Source: Lomentospora prolificans (Eukaryota; Ascomycota; Sordariomycetes; Microascales; Microascaceae). Taken from it: DNA of 64,000 bases. Below, piece after piece: positions 47,407 to 59,798 of the stretch. Location: assembly GCA_029532625.1 (NCBI GenBank), contig JARFXM010000003.1:3534001-3598000 (forward strand), given 5' to 3'. The notes below the pieces were generated by a model. That model had not been told where the DNA came from, ran no database searches, and saw only the letters and a list, made by a program, of their open reading frames with translations. The translations under genes and the position numbers were made by a program. How positions within the stretch are numbered: the stretch's first letter is position 1; each line of letters opens with the position of its first letter.

Positions 47407-50400
47407 GGGCCGATAAAACCGACTAGAACTGCCGCAGCTACGTGTGACCCGGTTCACATATCCGGTCGGCCGTGCGACGTGGCTCGGGAGGTGCAAGTGC
47501 AGACAGCACGGCGAAAGACGACAAGTGTGAGACTCGTCAAAAGCTCGAGCCAGAGAAGTGCAAGGGAGATAGGACATGAGCTGTTCCATCAGTGAGAGAG
47601 AACGCGAATGTGTGCTTCGTGGAGCCCGGGAAGCTCACTCTATTAACGGTGGCTCATAGACCACGCGGTTGCTCTTGCTACTCGCTTTGTTATACGGTAT
47701 ATTTTCATCATTTGCTATTAGTAGTAGTGACATTGGGCGCGGGGTGTTTGCTTGCTTGTTTTCGTGGCATCATGTCATAGCAGAGAAGTGGTGCTGCTCG
47801 TTCCAGGCAGTTTACTGTTTCCTCTTTGAAGAACTTTGAAGCATTTTAGTCGAGGAGCATGCATTGGGCGGTCTAGACACGGACGAATACGTACACACAA
47901 ACACATATCAATAGGACACAATTGATGCCCCTAGAACCGGCTACCATCACCATCACGTTACCTCATCGCGGACGCTACGTTAACTGAAAGATGTGTTGAG
48001 AGTCTGAACAGAGGTCAAGATCAGGCATCAAACTGGTTACTGTGCCCAAACCTTCCCGCTTTCCTGGCCATGCCGCGACGGTATGCCGGCTCTTCTTCAC
48101 CATTTGCAGACAGTGGAACAGGTTCTAGTCGCCTTGGCACCATCTATCTCACCTTTTTATTCTCCTTCCGTGAGTTTGCAGCTCGAGGGTAGAACAAGGC
48201 AAACACGATCACGCAGAAAGCATCTTCCCTTGCCGCGGAAGGGTTGACGTCACTGGACGGCACATTCGTAAGAGTAATAATAACAGCTCAACCACAGAGC
48301 AAGACCCCTGGCCCACTCCGACCAGCGCAAGCGACGTAATTATGCTTTTACCTCACTATATCACAGTAATATCGATTCATTCACACAAGCATGGAAGCTA
48401 TTAGGCGTCCTAGATAGAGGCCTTGTTGGGGCCGCCTGCGAGGCAGACTCGAGGCTTGGCTGCCTACCGCAAATCTCTCCTTTCTTTTAAGCCCAATATT
48501 ATATAGACATGAGAGATGGGTTTCGATTTGTCACGGTGGGACTATTCTTGATTTCATCAAGGGTAGATCGAGATAGCGGTCTTGGTATTTTGCTCGGCGT
48601 GTGGCGGTGTGCTGGTAGATGGGATTAATTTTGCAAGGGCATCAGGAGAACAAATTGAAGTGGATATTGTTTTCCCTCGTGCAAGATTTATTATTTGGCT
48701 CATGTCACCGTCAGGGTAGGATAAGAGCGCAATCAAATGTTGGAACGGTAATTCGAAGACGCACTGCACACCGAAGCCTGTCTCTTTGATATGAAGAGAG
48801 CAACATTGAGTTTGTTCAAACGCATCTCAAAGCTGGCTATTTGCCCATAAACAGTGCACAGGATCTCGGGACGGAGAACAGACAGGCCCATGGATCTGCT
48901 TCAAATTTTCTCCCTCTTTGTTTTTTTTTTTTTTGTTTCCTCTTCCCCTTGAGCGGAGGGCCGAGGACACACCTGCACAAATGAAATAACGACTCGCTGT
49001 CATTCAATCACTCAATCACAGACGTGGAGAAGCACGACAGCACCAGCGTTACAGAAATCGAGCATCTAAGCAGATCGCAAACAGCGCACTGAGCAAGGTG
49101 CCAAGCTTTTGCTTCGACCTGCCCTCCTCGGCCCGCATTTCATCCCTGTAATCTCCATGCAGCGGTCGATCTTGGCAAATGCAGGAAAAGATCTATGTTT
49201 CTGAATGGGAATCGCTGGGAGCTTGCGGCGCAGCTTGTCCAAGTTTTTTTCTCTTATCCGTACCCTCAGTGCTCTTTTCTGTTCAATGGCAATTCACAAT
49301 ACTGGGGCTCAGACCCGGCTTGTCGAAAAGCCAGCTAGAACCTTGCTGTCCTGGGTCTGGCACTCAACGTACTTGTATATCCTGAGATAACGGAAAGGCG
49401 GTGGGTATTCTGCTGGAGCTAGTTTGGACGAAGCTCTCCTCTGGAGCGACTGCTGATCCAATTGTGAGCTGGTTTTGTGCTGCCACAGACAACTGGCACT
49501 GGCGTTGAATCCGGCAAGTGGTGGAGAAGTAGTCAGACACGAAATGCCGCGTCATCAGCAGATGGTGAGCGGCGGAGACGCTTTCGTTTGTTTTTCATCT
49601 TCTTCTTCTTCTTCTCTCTTTTTCATCGTGCAGGTTTATTCTTGATGTTGCCCAGTGAAGGGAGCCCTCTCGAGTGTTCAAGGGTTGATAAATGCAATAG
49701 CCCATGTTTGTACGAAGGTATATCGAAAGTCATCCTCATATGCCTGCAAAGCCAGAGCCTGGCTTGCCGTAGCTCCAATGAAAGCATCGTCGGATAGAGG
49801 CCGATACGGCTTCATCCATCGATTCGAAAAGGCGTTCCGCACCAGTCCCAATCCATCAATAACCCCTCAGTTCTGCATTGAGCAAGAGCCCAATCGCTCA
49901 ATACCAGCGATAATATCCTCTCCAGATCTTGGACAGACTCCCCCTAACGCTTCATTCGCATTCAGGGGGGCGAGAGACAGATTTGAGTGCCGTCGGTTTT
50001 ATGGCATTGGCCAGGGGGGTGGACCAATGGAGTGGAGGATCGCATTTTACCTCCGTTACTTGGCTGAAACTTGGCGCTCGAGTTTCTTGCGCGACGGTGG
50101 CAGTGCACCATAGTATTACTACTACTGGGCACAGGACGCTGGCGATCCACCTCTTCACCTTGAGCTTGCGTGTTCCCGCCACCGAGCCCACATAAGCCCA
50201 CTCCTAACTCTTTACCCCTTATGGGCAAGGGCAGCACAACACGAGCCCCCATATGGCCAGTTTCAAGTGAGCTCCAGGAGTAAGTCTCCGTCAACCGACA
50301 GGGTCCAGGAGCAGCGTCCTGGGGCCAATCCTCGAAGATCGAAATCAGAAGCCAGATCCAAGACGTGGAGGTCGTCTTGCTATTATCTCGATGTGTTTGC

Positions 50401-51452
50401 CACTGCTCATTGTTGGCCTTGGCCCTGTGAGAGATTTCGTCCCCATTTGTTTTCAAACTCCTTATGCATAACTCAGCAAACGCGACACTGCTAGAGAGGG
50501 GGATTTGACGGGTTTCCTACTCCGTCCCCAAGTCCAGCTCTCAGGAAAATGGAATTCTCGTAATATACTTCGTATCGTGCAGGAGGGCAGTAAACCAATG
50601 AGGAAGTGTGAGGAGGTATACCAATAGCGTTTATTTCTCTGAGTGCTACCTTCGTACTTGGCTAATCCTCGCTGGCAGTGCAAGTCGCCTTTCGGTACCT
50701 GAGGGTACTACTGGCCTCAGTACTTGGTACACAGTTGGCAAAGTAGACTTCGCCAACGACGGAGGTATCAGTCGCCAAGTTCCCTTCAGATATTAACTGG
50801 GAGCAAAGTCCCGTGTTTGACAGGTCCGCACGTGTAATGGAAAAAAGGTACTTGGATATCACCGCCCCAGAGCCAGCAACGTACAGTCCATCCACGCCAC
50901 TAATAATACACTGTCCTAATAAACGTATGTCACTTTGTGCCTGTCAGAACGCAAATGCCTGTCATCGTTCCGTACCAAAAGAGCAGGAACAACAGGTCCA
51001 GTGGGTATCCAGGTACACCCAGCATCCACCACTTCCTTGTTCCATGACCCGTAAAACTGATTCTAATTAGAGTATATTCGTACCGTATGTTTACCCCTGG
51101 CCGGAGTACGGCCGTCCTTCCACACTACCAAGCCCGTTTTGATAAACAGGAGGCATATCCAACTTGTCTCGTCGGTTTGCATTTCTGATTCAACTCCGTC
51201 TCTTCTTCCTCCACATTCGCTCTCTACTTTTTCACCGATTCTCAACACCCATTTCACCCTTCCTTCTTTCGTTAGTTCAGCCAAATCATTCGTTGTTGGC
51301 TTCTTGAATTTAGTACCTCTGTTGTAATACTTTTTGAATCCTCCAATTTCCACGATCCTCTCCCTCGAACGAAGGCCCCCCGACGCCGTTTTCCGCACCG
51401 CGAGCGACCAATTCAACCCTCCAGAGCATAAAAACGACAGCCTCGAGACACG
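47407..51452. other. 4-kb intergenic before the glucanosyltransferase
   Basis: No gene is supported. Open frames reach about 196 codons but lie on both strands with no motifs. The stretch from about 51170 to 51450 is pyrimidine-rich with a possible 5' UTR intron, typical of strongly expressed fungal wall genes, and is the likely promoter and leader of the GH72 gene. Confidence 0.5.
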
Positions 51453-53051
51453 ATGAAGACTACTCTTGTTCTCTCCGCACTCGCGGCCTTCGCCGCTGCC
51501 AAGCCCACCGTCACCGAGAAGCAGCTCCCCAACCGTGCTGCCTCCATCACCGCTGTCACCGCCTCCGGAAATGGTATGTTGGGCCCCTTGTCGAACTAAC
51601 CATGCCCGGCATGGTACTTGATTATCACGGGCACCGGCAACTTGCCTCAACATGAGATATGAGTGTTAACTAGGAATCGCGCAATAGCTTTCTGGGCCGG
51701 CAGCGACCGATTCTACATTCGTGGTATTGACTATCAGCCTGGTGGTTCCTCCTCCGACGAGGATCCTCTCGCCGAACCCGATATTTGCAAGCGTGACATT
51801 GCCGAATTCAAGAAGTTGGGCATCAACACTATCCGTGTGTACATGGTCGACAACACTCTAGACCACGATGAGTGCATGCAGGCCCTCGCCGACGCTGGCA
51901 TCTACCTCGTCCTCGACGCCAACACTCCCAAGTACTCGATCAACCGAGGAGACCCCTTCCCCTCGTACAACGGTGCTTATCTCCAGAACGTCTTCGCCAC
52001 CATTGATATGTTCCAGAAGTACGACAACACCCTCGCCTTCTTCTCCGGTAACGAGGTCATCAACGAGGAGCCCGGCACTACCGTCAGCGCCCCCTACGTA
52101 AAGGCCGTCACCCGTGATATGAGGCGGTACATCAAACAGCGCGGTTACCGCAACATTCCCGTCGGCTACTCTGCCGCCGATGTATCGGAGAACCGCATGC
52201 AGACCGCCCACTACTTCAACTGTGGTCCCGATGACTCTCGCTCCGACTTCTTCGCTTTCGTATGTGATTTGCCCAACCTCGCCTCTTTTTTGACATGTGT
52301 CCGCCAGTTGCATCATATCAGTGCTAACAGTTGTCTAGAACGACTACTCCTGGTGCAACTCTGACTACAAGACCGCCGAGTGGGACAAGAAGGTCGCCAA
52401 CTTCACCGACTATGGTCTTCCCATCTTGTAAGTACATGATCATCTGATATTGTCCTACCAGAACGGGATTACTAACACCGATGCTCTTACAGCCTTTCCG
52501 AGTATGGTTGCACCACCAACGGGCGTGACTTTGGTGAGGTTGAGGCCCTCATGAGCAGCGACATGACCGGCGTCTACTCTGGTGGTCTCATGTACGAGTA
52601 CACGATGGAATCCAACGGCTTCGGTATCGTCCAAATCAAGGATAAGAAGGTTACCGAATTGAAGGAGTTCAACAATTACGCCAGCGCTCTCTCCAAGTGG
52701 CCTGCCCCTACTGGTTCCGGCGGTGCCGCTGCCACCACTCACGCCATTGCCTGCCCTACGCAGGACTCTGTCTGGGAGGTAGACCCCGATATCCTTCCCG
52801 CGATGCCCACGACTGCCGAGAAGTACTTCTCTGAGGGTGCCGGTACCGGTCAGGGTCTTTCCGGAAAGGGTTCTCAGACTGACTGGGATTCGGGTGTCTC
52901 GGAGAAGAACATCACCGGCGCCAGCAAGGAGGGTTCTACTGCCTCCGGTGACTCTGAGGACGCTGCCGGCCGTCTCGATATTGGCATTGGCGCCGTCCTT
53001 GTCACCGGTGGTGCCCTTGCCATCAGCCTCTTTGGTACCATCCTTTTGTAA
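51453..53051 (+). CDS. GEL1: GPI-anchored beta-1,3-glucanosyltransferase (GH72, Gel1-like)
   Basis: Exons 51453-51573, 51688-52259, 52339-52427 and 52493-53051 encode 446 residues. Introns of 114, 79 and 65 nt have donors GTATGT, GTATGT and GTAAGT. A signal peptide (1-17) precedes the GH72 catalytic domain, seen in FYIRGIDYQPGG, GINTIRVYMVD and the acid/base Glu163 in FFSGNEVINE; the nucleophile Glu264 is in LSEYGCTTNG, restored by the last splice. These agree closely with the spacing known for Aspergillus Gel1. A Ser/Gly-rich linker and a C-terminal hydrophobic tail (ending FGTILL) give the GPI-anchoring signal. There is no X8/CBM43 module, placing it in the short subclass. The enzyme cuts and re-joins beta-1,3-glucan chains at the plasma membrane and wall. 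Codons are strongly C-ending, in line with high expression. The symbol denotes family similarity, not proven one-to-one orthology. Confidence 0.94.
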
Positions 53052-54468
53052 TTCAGGGACCGTGTTGAAGCGATGGTGCGGTGAAGCGTTTGTATCAAAA
53101 TCAAAATGGAAAGCCGTTCATTTTTAATCCTTTTTTTTTTCTGTCATTGTAATGGGAAAGGTCCATGATGGCTTTCGTTTAGCAAGGATCAAAGAGGTAT
53201 TTATTTTATTGCCAGTCGTTCACTATATCAGGGTTTCTTGTCATTACTTTAATTTTAGACTTTTTTTTCTTCATGAGCTGCGCTAGATTACCCTAGTGGT
53301 CCTGGCTTTGGTCGTCGTAGACATGTGCGGATGATTCCGAACTCGCGCATCGCTTCAGTATCCTCGGCACTTTAGTACAGATGCGCCAACCACGAGGCCT
53401 AGCCTGATGCATCTCCACTTACAACTGGCTCTCGAGTGCACCTGGCCGGAGGCTAACTACATTATCAGTACACACGGCGGTAAGCTAGGGGTGCTCCACG
53501 TCTCAGGAGATTCTCGAGTTATTTTACGCCAGGCAATATCAGTCCAGGCTTTGCCAAAAGGAACCTGGGGGAGAAACGGTCGAAAGAGATATTCAAGGTG
53601 CATGATTGGTTTTTTGTTAAGAAACATTTACGAGCAACACCTACAGGCTACCAAATAGCCCACCTTCTCAGGCCACTTTTTCGGCGCCCGAGCCCGACCG
53701 AATCCGGGGTGCGCGGGGGGTCAGAACAAATTGCCGAGAAGATTCGCTCGTCATCTCGAGGGTCTGGTCGGATGTACGTCATTGGGAGCATGTGATAGCG
53801 TACTAGCCGTCATGGTGCTTGCTGCGCGTTATTGCATAATCATCCGGAGTTGTTTGGTCTTGGCGTCAGAGGCTTTGAAATTTCTGTGGATGGGTTTCAG
53901 TTGACCTCTCTTTGTCGAACCCTCCGATCTGAGGGTTCAAGTTATCCCGACGGAGGAAACGGAGATTTGAAGGCTCGATTAAATTACAAGATAACATTGT
54001 GTGCCAGAGCGGACTAAACCAATTCAGAAGTACCTAACCACGGCAAAAAACGTGATATTCGTCGAGCGATCTACTTCCAAAGTTCAGTGGGGTAGGTTGC
54101 ACCCAACAAGAGAATGCACTAGGCGGGGGTGGAGGCTCCAGCTGGCGGTTCCTTCCCCAAGTTTTGCTGGCGAGCTCTTCTCACATGCCTGGGTTTGAGG
54201 CGAGCTGCTTCCTTCGCTCGCTCGTAAGCTTCCCCCTTTGCGGCCTTGCGACCTCGGTACAATATACAGCGTCATTGTCACATCCACCGGGGTCTGGAAC
54301 CTCCACGTCTGTTTTAAAGACTACCAGATTTCTCCCTTCAGTCGCATCCTCTTTTTATTCCTTTATTATTTTCTATCCAGCTTTGCGATTCCGCCCTTTT
54401 TACTCCCATCACAAACCAACCTTTCAGAAACCACCACTATCTAGCTCCACCGGCCATCCACCGCAACA
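53052..54468. other. Intergenic, no supported gene
   Basis: About 1.4 kb. The left end is the 3' UTR of the GH72 gene with short T runs; the right end is pyrimidine-rich leader of the SCP2 gene. I see no tRNA or other RNA gene. Confidence 0.5.
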
Positions 54469-55039
54469 ATGTCCCTCAAGAACGGTACGTCTCGGATTCA
54501 CCGCCATGCGATCGCATGCACGCATGACGAGTGAGAGCATGTATTTTCAGGATCCTGACAACTAACCCGAACGACCCGTAGACCAGTTCCCTTCCTCGGC
54601 CGCCTTCGACGCCATCAACGCCGCCCTTACGGCGAGCGACGCTGACCGCAAGGAAGCCATCAAGCTGGGCGGTGGTGTCTACGGCTTCACCCTCAAGAAC
54701 GCCGCCGGCCAGGAGGAGAGCTGGCATATCGATCTCAAGGAGAAGGGCGAGGTGTTCAAGGGTCTTCCCGCCAAGCCGACTGGTGAGTTTTATTAACTAA
54801 AGCTACCTTTGCCATCCCTGCCTGCCCATTCCCTAGGAGATAGCGGACGAAGCACGACTGACACCCGAGTTTTAGTCACCCTCGTGCTCTCTGACGAGAA
54901 CTTTGGCAAGCTCGTCGCCGGCCAAGCCAATGCCCAGAAGCTCTTTATGGGCGGCAAGCTCAAGCTCAAGGGCGACATGATGAAGGCCACTAGGTTGGAG
55001 CCCGTCCTCAAGAAGGCCCGATCCCAGGCCAAGCTCTAA
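54469..55039 (+). CDS. Peroxisomal SCP2-domain lipid-binding protein
   Basis: Exons 54469-54484, 54582-54782 and 54876-55039 encode 126 residues; introns of 97 and 93 nt start GTACGT and GTGAGT. The first exon is only 16 nt. The protein is a single SCP2 sterol-carrier domain: an N-terminal amphipathic helix (SSAAFDAINAALTASDADR), a beta sheet with GVYGFTLKNAAGQEESWHIDLK, then DENFGKLVAGQANAQKLFMGGKLKLKGD, which is highly characteristic. The C-terminus is AKL, a canonical type 1 peroxisomal targeting signal. Small stand-alone fungal members bind fatty acyl chains or sterols and are thought to assist peroxisomal lipid metabolism. Many codons end in C or G, suggesting good expression. It converges with the hydrolase gene, 300 bp away. 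Confidence 0.94.
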
Positions 55040-55339
55040 GTGCTTTGCGCTACCGATCACTTTTTTTTTTTTCTTGCACTTAATCAACAATCACCCATAT
55101 TTCAGTATATGATACCTTGGCATAGTTTAGAGGGGGAAACCTGGACGGAAGGGAGAGTACGGTCCGGTAAAGGAAAGGGAGCGAATCGCTGAGAAGGACG
55201 GGTTGACATGTACAATATGTAGGACTCTCTTTCCTAAAACGGCTTTCCAAATTACACATTAACCATTGTAAATGTCATAACGTGCACGATATATCGCACT
55301 GGGGAACTCCCTTATTTTCACCAACAGTAGTTACTACTC

Positions 55340-56373
55340 TCAATTCGCTCCGTCAGCGACCAATGCGAAGTGCTTCTTGAACCAAGCGACAGCTTGATCC
55401 TCAGCCTCCATCCCAAACCTCGCCTGTCTTTCATCGTTGGGGTCACCACGGACAGCAAACCCGTGCGTGGCGCCATCATACATCCTCACCTCGCAGTTCC
55501 CCTTCGCCTCGAGCACGCGTCTACATTCGGCGATGTCCTCCCGCTTCATCCACTCGTCCGTCACCCCGGTGGCCAGGCTAAGCGGCACATGGACGGGAGT
55601 GATGTCGGCCGGCACGGAAACGAGGGACGGGTGGGCCGTGAAGGAGACATTGACGGGGTTTTCGCCGCCCGTCGGAGGAGGGTGGGAGAGGAGGAAAGCG
55701 TACTTGCCGCCCCAGCAGAAGCCGGCCAGACCTATCTTGGGGCCAGTGCCACTTGCCGAGGAAGAGCCTGGGGGAAAGGGAGCGGGGGGATCGGTTTTGA
55801 GGGCGGAGAGGTAGGTGCGTAGGCGGGCGACTATGACGGGGGGCCGGAGGGAGAATGCGAAGGGGATGTAGTGGGATATTAAGAGGAAGAGACGTCTTGG
55901 CTGAAGCACGAAGGTGCGGTAGAGGAAAGAGGTGGACTTGGCGGCAATCTCGTCGTTGAGGGTCAAGAGGAGCTCTGGGAATGCGTTGCCTTTTTTAGGG
56001 TTTTATTTCCACCCCGGGGAAGCGGTGTCAACTCGTAATTCATCACCGAAATCCATCTCGATTCAAGGAACGAGAAAAAAGTCGCCCGCCCTAAGGGGAG
56101 ATGCGTAAACTCACCTTGCATAAGCTCGGGAAGTAAAACGACGGCGGGGATCCTCCGCGCATAGGCGTCGGCTAGAGCGCGCGTGTTGCGCAGCTCCCAG
56201 CCGATGGCGTCGGGGACGATGACGACGATGCCGGCGGGCTCGGCGGGGGCGGCGGGGCGGGCGACGTAGGTGGGGAGGCCGTGGATGGTCTCGACGGTGC
56301 CGGCGGGTTCGACGTCGCCGCGGAGGGTGCCTTCGAAGCACTTGGCGCAGAACTTGGGGAGTGGGTTGGACAT
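55340..56373 (-). CDS. Dienelactone hydrolase family protein
   Basis: Exons 56373-56115 and 55989-55340, joined over a 125-nt intron (GTGAGT...AAAAAG), encode 302 residues. The alpha/beta hydrolase carries a Cys-Asp-His triad typical of the family: the nucleophile Cys178 in GLAGFCWGG, Asp231 in ATGVTDEWM and His262 in DGATHGFAVRGD. The N-terminus has CAKCFEGTLRG and VIVPDAIGWELRNTRALAD, as in many fungal relatives. Members hydrolyse dienelactones or related esters in aromatic-compound breakdown, but the fungal paralogues are diverse and the substrate here cannot be named. The start at 56373 was chosen because it begins MSNPLPKFC, with an in-frame ATG 99 nt upstream ignored. The acceptor AAAAAG is unusual, lacking a pyrimidine before AG, but keeps the frame and gives the expected NAFPELL continuation. 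Confidence 0.86.
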
Positions 56374-57015
56374 TGTAGCTTTTGGGCGTAGGTTTATGAT
56401 AGAAAGGGAGGGGGCCCAAGGGTCGACTAGCGAGGCTTGGAGAGGGGGATTTGGTTTAAAAAGAGCCAGCATCCATGTTGAAGCGAGAAGGGACTTGGGC
56501 GCTGGCTGGCTATTCAGCTCGGCGTCCAGGTGGGTGGCTGGGATACGGCGAGGTCACGGCGCACACATGGTTGGATCGGTTACGATATCAACAGGGACGC
56601 TGGCCGTTCACATGCATTGTACGAAGGTAGACTAATACGAGACAGGGCAGCGCGCTCTTGATTTTCGCTGTAAATTGCTGGGGAAACTCGGCGGACATGC
56701 TGATAATTGTTGTTACCTCGGCATTGAGAGATAGTTTCGTGGCGGCTGCTTGGGTTTGGCAGTTGCTCTAGTATCGAAATGTGAAAAGTGAATCGAGCGA
56801 TGGATGAGATTGTCCTTTGGTGGATCGCGATCGCGTCATTCCCCCACCAATTCAATTCATTGATCTTTGACATCCTCAGGGCCGCCGAAATTTTACATCT
56901 TTTAACACCCGCCCCTCGCATGCACGGAAGCCATTCCGGGAACTTAAAAAGGAGTTGACCGCAGTTAAAAATAAGCTACACTATTCAGTATACGTCGAAA
57001 CGCTAGGCTTCCACC
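56374..57015. other. Divergent promoter region, hydrolase/sulfoxide reductase
   Basis: About 640 bp between two divergent genes. It holds both promoters. No coding sequence is recognised. Confidence 0.5.
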
Positions 57016-57853
57016 ATGGTAAGGCTGTACTTGCCAGGGAAAATCCCATCCAAGGGGGGCTATCGTTGTTAACCCCGCCAACAGGTGCACGCCGACGCTG
57101 CCAACTTCGAGAGCAACCTCAGTAAAGAAGAGGTCTACGACCTGGTTCTCCTCCAAGCCAAGGCCCTAGTAGCCGGCCAAAGGAATTGGGTAAGATAGGC
57201 CAGCCGTACACATGGGCCGGCCCCCTTTAATCTTCCCGAAGCTAACATCACCGTCTCTCGCGGGTTGCAGGTCTGGTATGCTCACCCCATCACACCCGCT
57301 CACCCGCCCAATCCTTGCTAAAGAACACACCCCCGCCTTCCCCAAATTAGTAATTTGGCAAACATAGCTTCTCTGCTATGGCATGCGTACAAGTCCCTTC
57401 CGGAACCTAGCTCGCACGTAAACTGGGCCGGTGAGTGTTCCCTTCCCCCACCTCTGAACTTGCCATCTGACAGTGAGCCCCCGTAATATAGGATTCTACA
57501 CCCTGGACGCCTCAGACTCTTCTGGGAAGAGCCTCATCCTCGGTCCCTTCCAGGGCAAGATTGCGTGCCAAAGCATCGCCTTTGGCCGAGGTGTCTGCGG
57601 TGCGGCCGCCCAGACACAACAGACACAGCTCGTCCCCAACGTCCATGAATTTCCTGGACACATCGCCTGCGACAGCGAGAGTAATAGCGAGATCGTCGTG
57701 CCCGTCGTGGTTGACGATGCAAGCGGCCAAGGGGGAAAGAAACTCGTAGCCATCATCGACATTGACTGTGCGGTAGTCAACGGGTTCGATCAAGTAGACG
57801 CAAAGTACTTGGAAGAGCTGGCAGAGCTACTGGCGCAAAGCTGCGACTGGTAA
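57016..57853 (+). CDS. Free methionine-(R)-sulfoxide reductase (GAF domain)
   Basis: Five exons encode 184 residues: 57016-57018, 57085-57189, 57271-57275, 57351-57430 and 57492-57853. Exon 1 is the ATG alone, followed at once by GTAAGG, and exon 3 is 5 nt (GTCTG). Both are needed to give MVHADAANF and RNWVCNLANIASLLWHAY, which match the family. The GAF domain contains VNWAGFYTL, GPFQGKIACQSIAFGRGVCG and a third Cys in GHIACDSESNSEIVVPV. Cys90, Cys100 and Cys124 agree with the three redox-active cysteines of yeast fRMsr (YKL069W), where the reductase forms a disulfide resolved by thioredoxin. The enzyme reduces free Met-R-sulfoxide, protecting against oxidative stress. Introns are 66, 81, 75 and 61 nt. 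The gene converges on the phosphoesterase gene, with only 73 bp between the stop codons. Confidence 0.92.
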
Positions 57854-57926
57854 AACAACAACAAGCAGTGCGAAATAACAGTTTCTCATTGAAAAAGAGC
57901 CCGATAAAGCTATAGATGGTACTGTA

Positions 57927-58984
57927 CTAGAAATCAACCTCGATAACGTCGAACCAGTCATTTCCAGATTTCATTGCGGCGTTGATCAAGTGAGTAGCCT
58001 GCCCGCGGGGCAGTGGGCGTCGTGACGCAAATAGTCCCCGAAGCCGCGAGAAGAAGACGTGAATCGCAAGCATGGTGAGCGAGGCCCAGCTCCCCGTTCT
58101 CATCACGCTCTCGTACCAGTACTGTACCGAGTCAAACTTCATGAGGCCCTCGCCGTGGTCGATGTGGGCGTGGCCACAGACCATGAGAGGAGGCTTAACA
58201 CGCCAGATCTCCTCCAGTAGGTGGGAGCATCCGTATCCGGCATCCAGGTGGTAGCGGGGCGGGCTATGGCAAAGGACAATATCGGTGTCGGCAGGAATGC
58301 GGTCTTCCCAGTAGTAGCTGGCTAATTCAGGTTCGATGGAGAAGCCATACGGGCCACAACGGATTGTGCCCGGGTTGCCGTAGATCTTGATCCCTCTCGT
58401 CTGCGGTATTTCTGCAAGAAGAGTCAGAGAGCGCGAATAGTTTACCCCGCAAGGACTCCCGCTCCAACCCTACCTTTCTCATCGTGTCCTGTTTCTACCT
58501 GGAGCGTGGTAGCGCTGTTTTCAAGGTAGACAACGTCTCCCCAGTTGAGATCGCCCTTGGTCCTGCCCGGCGTCTTATCGTGAGGTCCCTGTTGCTTTTC
58601 CGGATGCGCCTCGATGAAATCCGTGTCCAGCAACCCGTCATGATTGCCCCCAATCACCACCTTGTGCTTGTGCGGCAAGGTATTAAGCCAGTCCAGTTGG
58701 GCCTGGAGCTCCCTATACGTACCGCCATCCGTCAAGTCACCAGCGTGGAGGAGGATATCCCCAGCGGGGAGCTCGGGCTTGTAGTTATGAGTGTCCGAAA
58801 TGCACACGATCCTGACTTTGTTCGAAACTCCCTGGCGACTCGTCGTCGCCGACACAGAGGGTGACTTCCGCAGCCCCGCCCTCTGGGCGATCACGTAGAG
58901 GTTCTGTGCAATGTGTCTGGCCGCGCCTACGGTGGGAATTGGCCGAGGTGGAGGTTCAAGTTGACTAGTGACATGACTGTCCAT
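57927..58984 (-). CDS. Calcineurin-like metallophosphoesterase
   Basis: Exons 58984-58474 and 58411-57927, joined over a 62-nt intron (GTAGGG...TGCAG), encode 331 residues; an in-frame ATG at 59029 would add 15. The five metal-binding blocks of the superfamily are present in order: CISDTHNY (residues about 61-68), HAGDLTDGG, VVIGGNHDG, LCHSPPRYHLD and VCGHAHIDHG. Together they bind two metal ions at the active site. The subgroup resembles fungal and animal proteins (MPPED1/2-like) that act on phosphodiesters in vitro, so the natural substrate cannot be given. The N-terminus is Pro-rich with no signal peptide. The tail after GHAH is longer than the minimal fold and contains a hydrophobic stretch (ASLTMLAIHVFF), which may be a membrane-associated helix. 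Confidence 0.9.
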
Positions 58985-59798
58985 CCTGGCAAGTATTGAC
59001 AATTCAGAAGAGTAAAGTACCAGCTTCAAATTCCTCTCGACTACTTATCGCAGGGTCTTGGGGATTGAAAAAGCTCAACCTCAGATCATGTTGCCAGCAT
59101 CAGACGCATTGAGCGAGTGTCACCAATTAGAAATGTAGGGGTAGTAATACTTGTACTAGCCAGCCAGGAACAAAGCTGGCTTCAGCAACACGGAGCTCCC
59201 ATGTAATTTAATACTATTACAGTGTATCCCAAAACGTCGGATAGCTGAGGCACAGAGCCTGGGCTTCAGTGGTTAACATTCTGAATAGTAATAGCATCTG
59301 GCGAGCTGATGCTGACTAATCGAATATTCGGGAAGACGAGCAGGGGTTGCCCCATCCCAGCCTGTCTGGGCAGGGCAGAAATACCGGGATTTACCCGGAT
59401 AATGATGTGGCCGATAAGCAAAGTACACGTTGAAATTGTGCATTGACGATGAGAAGCGCGCCGCTATTTCCACTAACACAGAAATGCCAGCTCAGCTGGA
59501 CAAAGAACCTTCAACCTGTCTCTCCATCCCCTCCACCCTTAACTCCATTCTTTATTCTTGCCATTGCTCTCAATTGTGTCTCCAAGCACATGTCTGAGGG
59601 GCTCTCGTTCCTTTCATCTTCGAAGTTCATAGTTTTTGAGTTTTGAGCTTTGGTTTTTTTTTTCCCTCCACCTTCTCCCTCCCTCGTCTTTGCCCTCACT
59701 ATCGAGTGAGCTGGCATCTACTCCCTCTCCACGAAGAAGAGCCTCTTGAGATTTTCTTGTTATCTACCCTAGTGATACCCCCATCTTTTTATGTAGTC
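58985..59798. other. Divergent promoter region, phosphoesterase/ER DnaJ
   Basis: About 810 bp between divergent genes. The right part is pyrimidine-rich leader ending in a start-stop uORF. No further gene is seen. Confidence 0.5.
59791..59796 (+). promoter_or_regulatory. Start-stop uORF (ATGTAG) before the ER DnaJ gene
   Basis: ATG is followed directly by TAG, and the main ATG lies only two bases further on at 59799. Such minimal uORFs in other eukaryotes hold ribosomes at the stop codon and lower main-frame translation. Whether the transcript includes the site is inferred from its closeness to the start. Confidence 0.6.

Noticed and set aside
53930..53960. GGTTCAA word resembling a tRNA B box
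   Set aside because: The bases around it do not fold into a cloverleaf and no A box lies at the right distance upstream.
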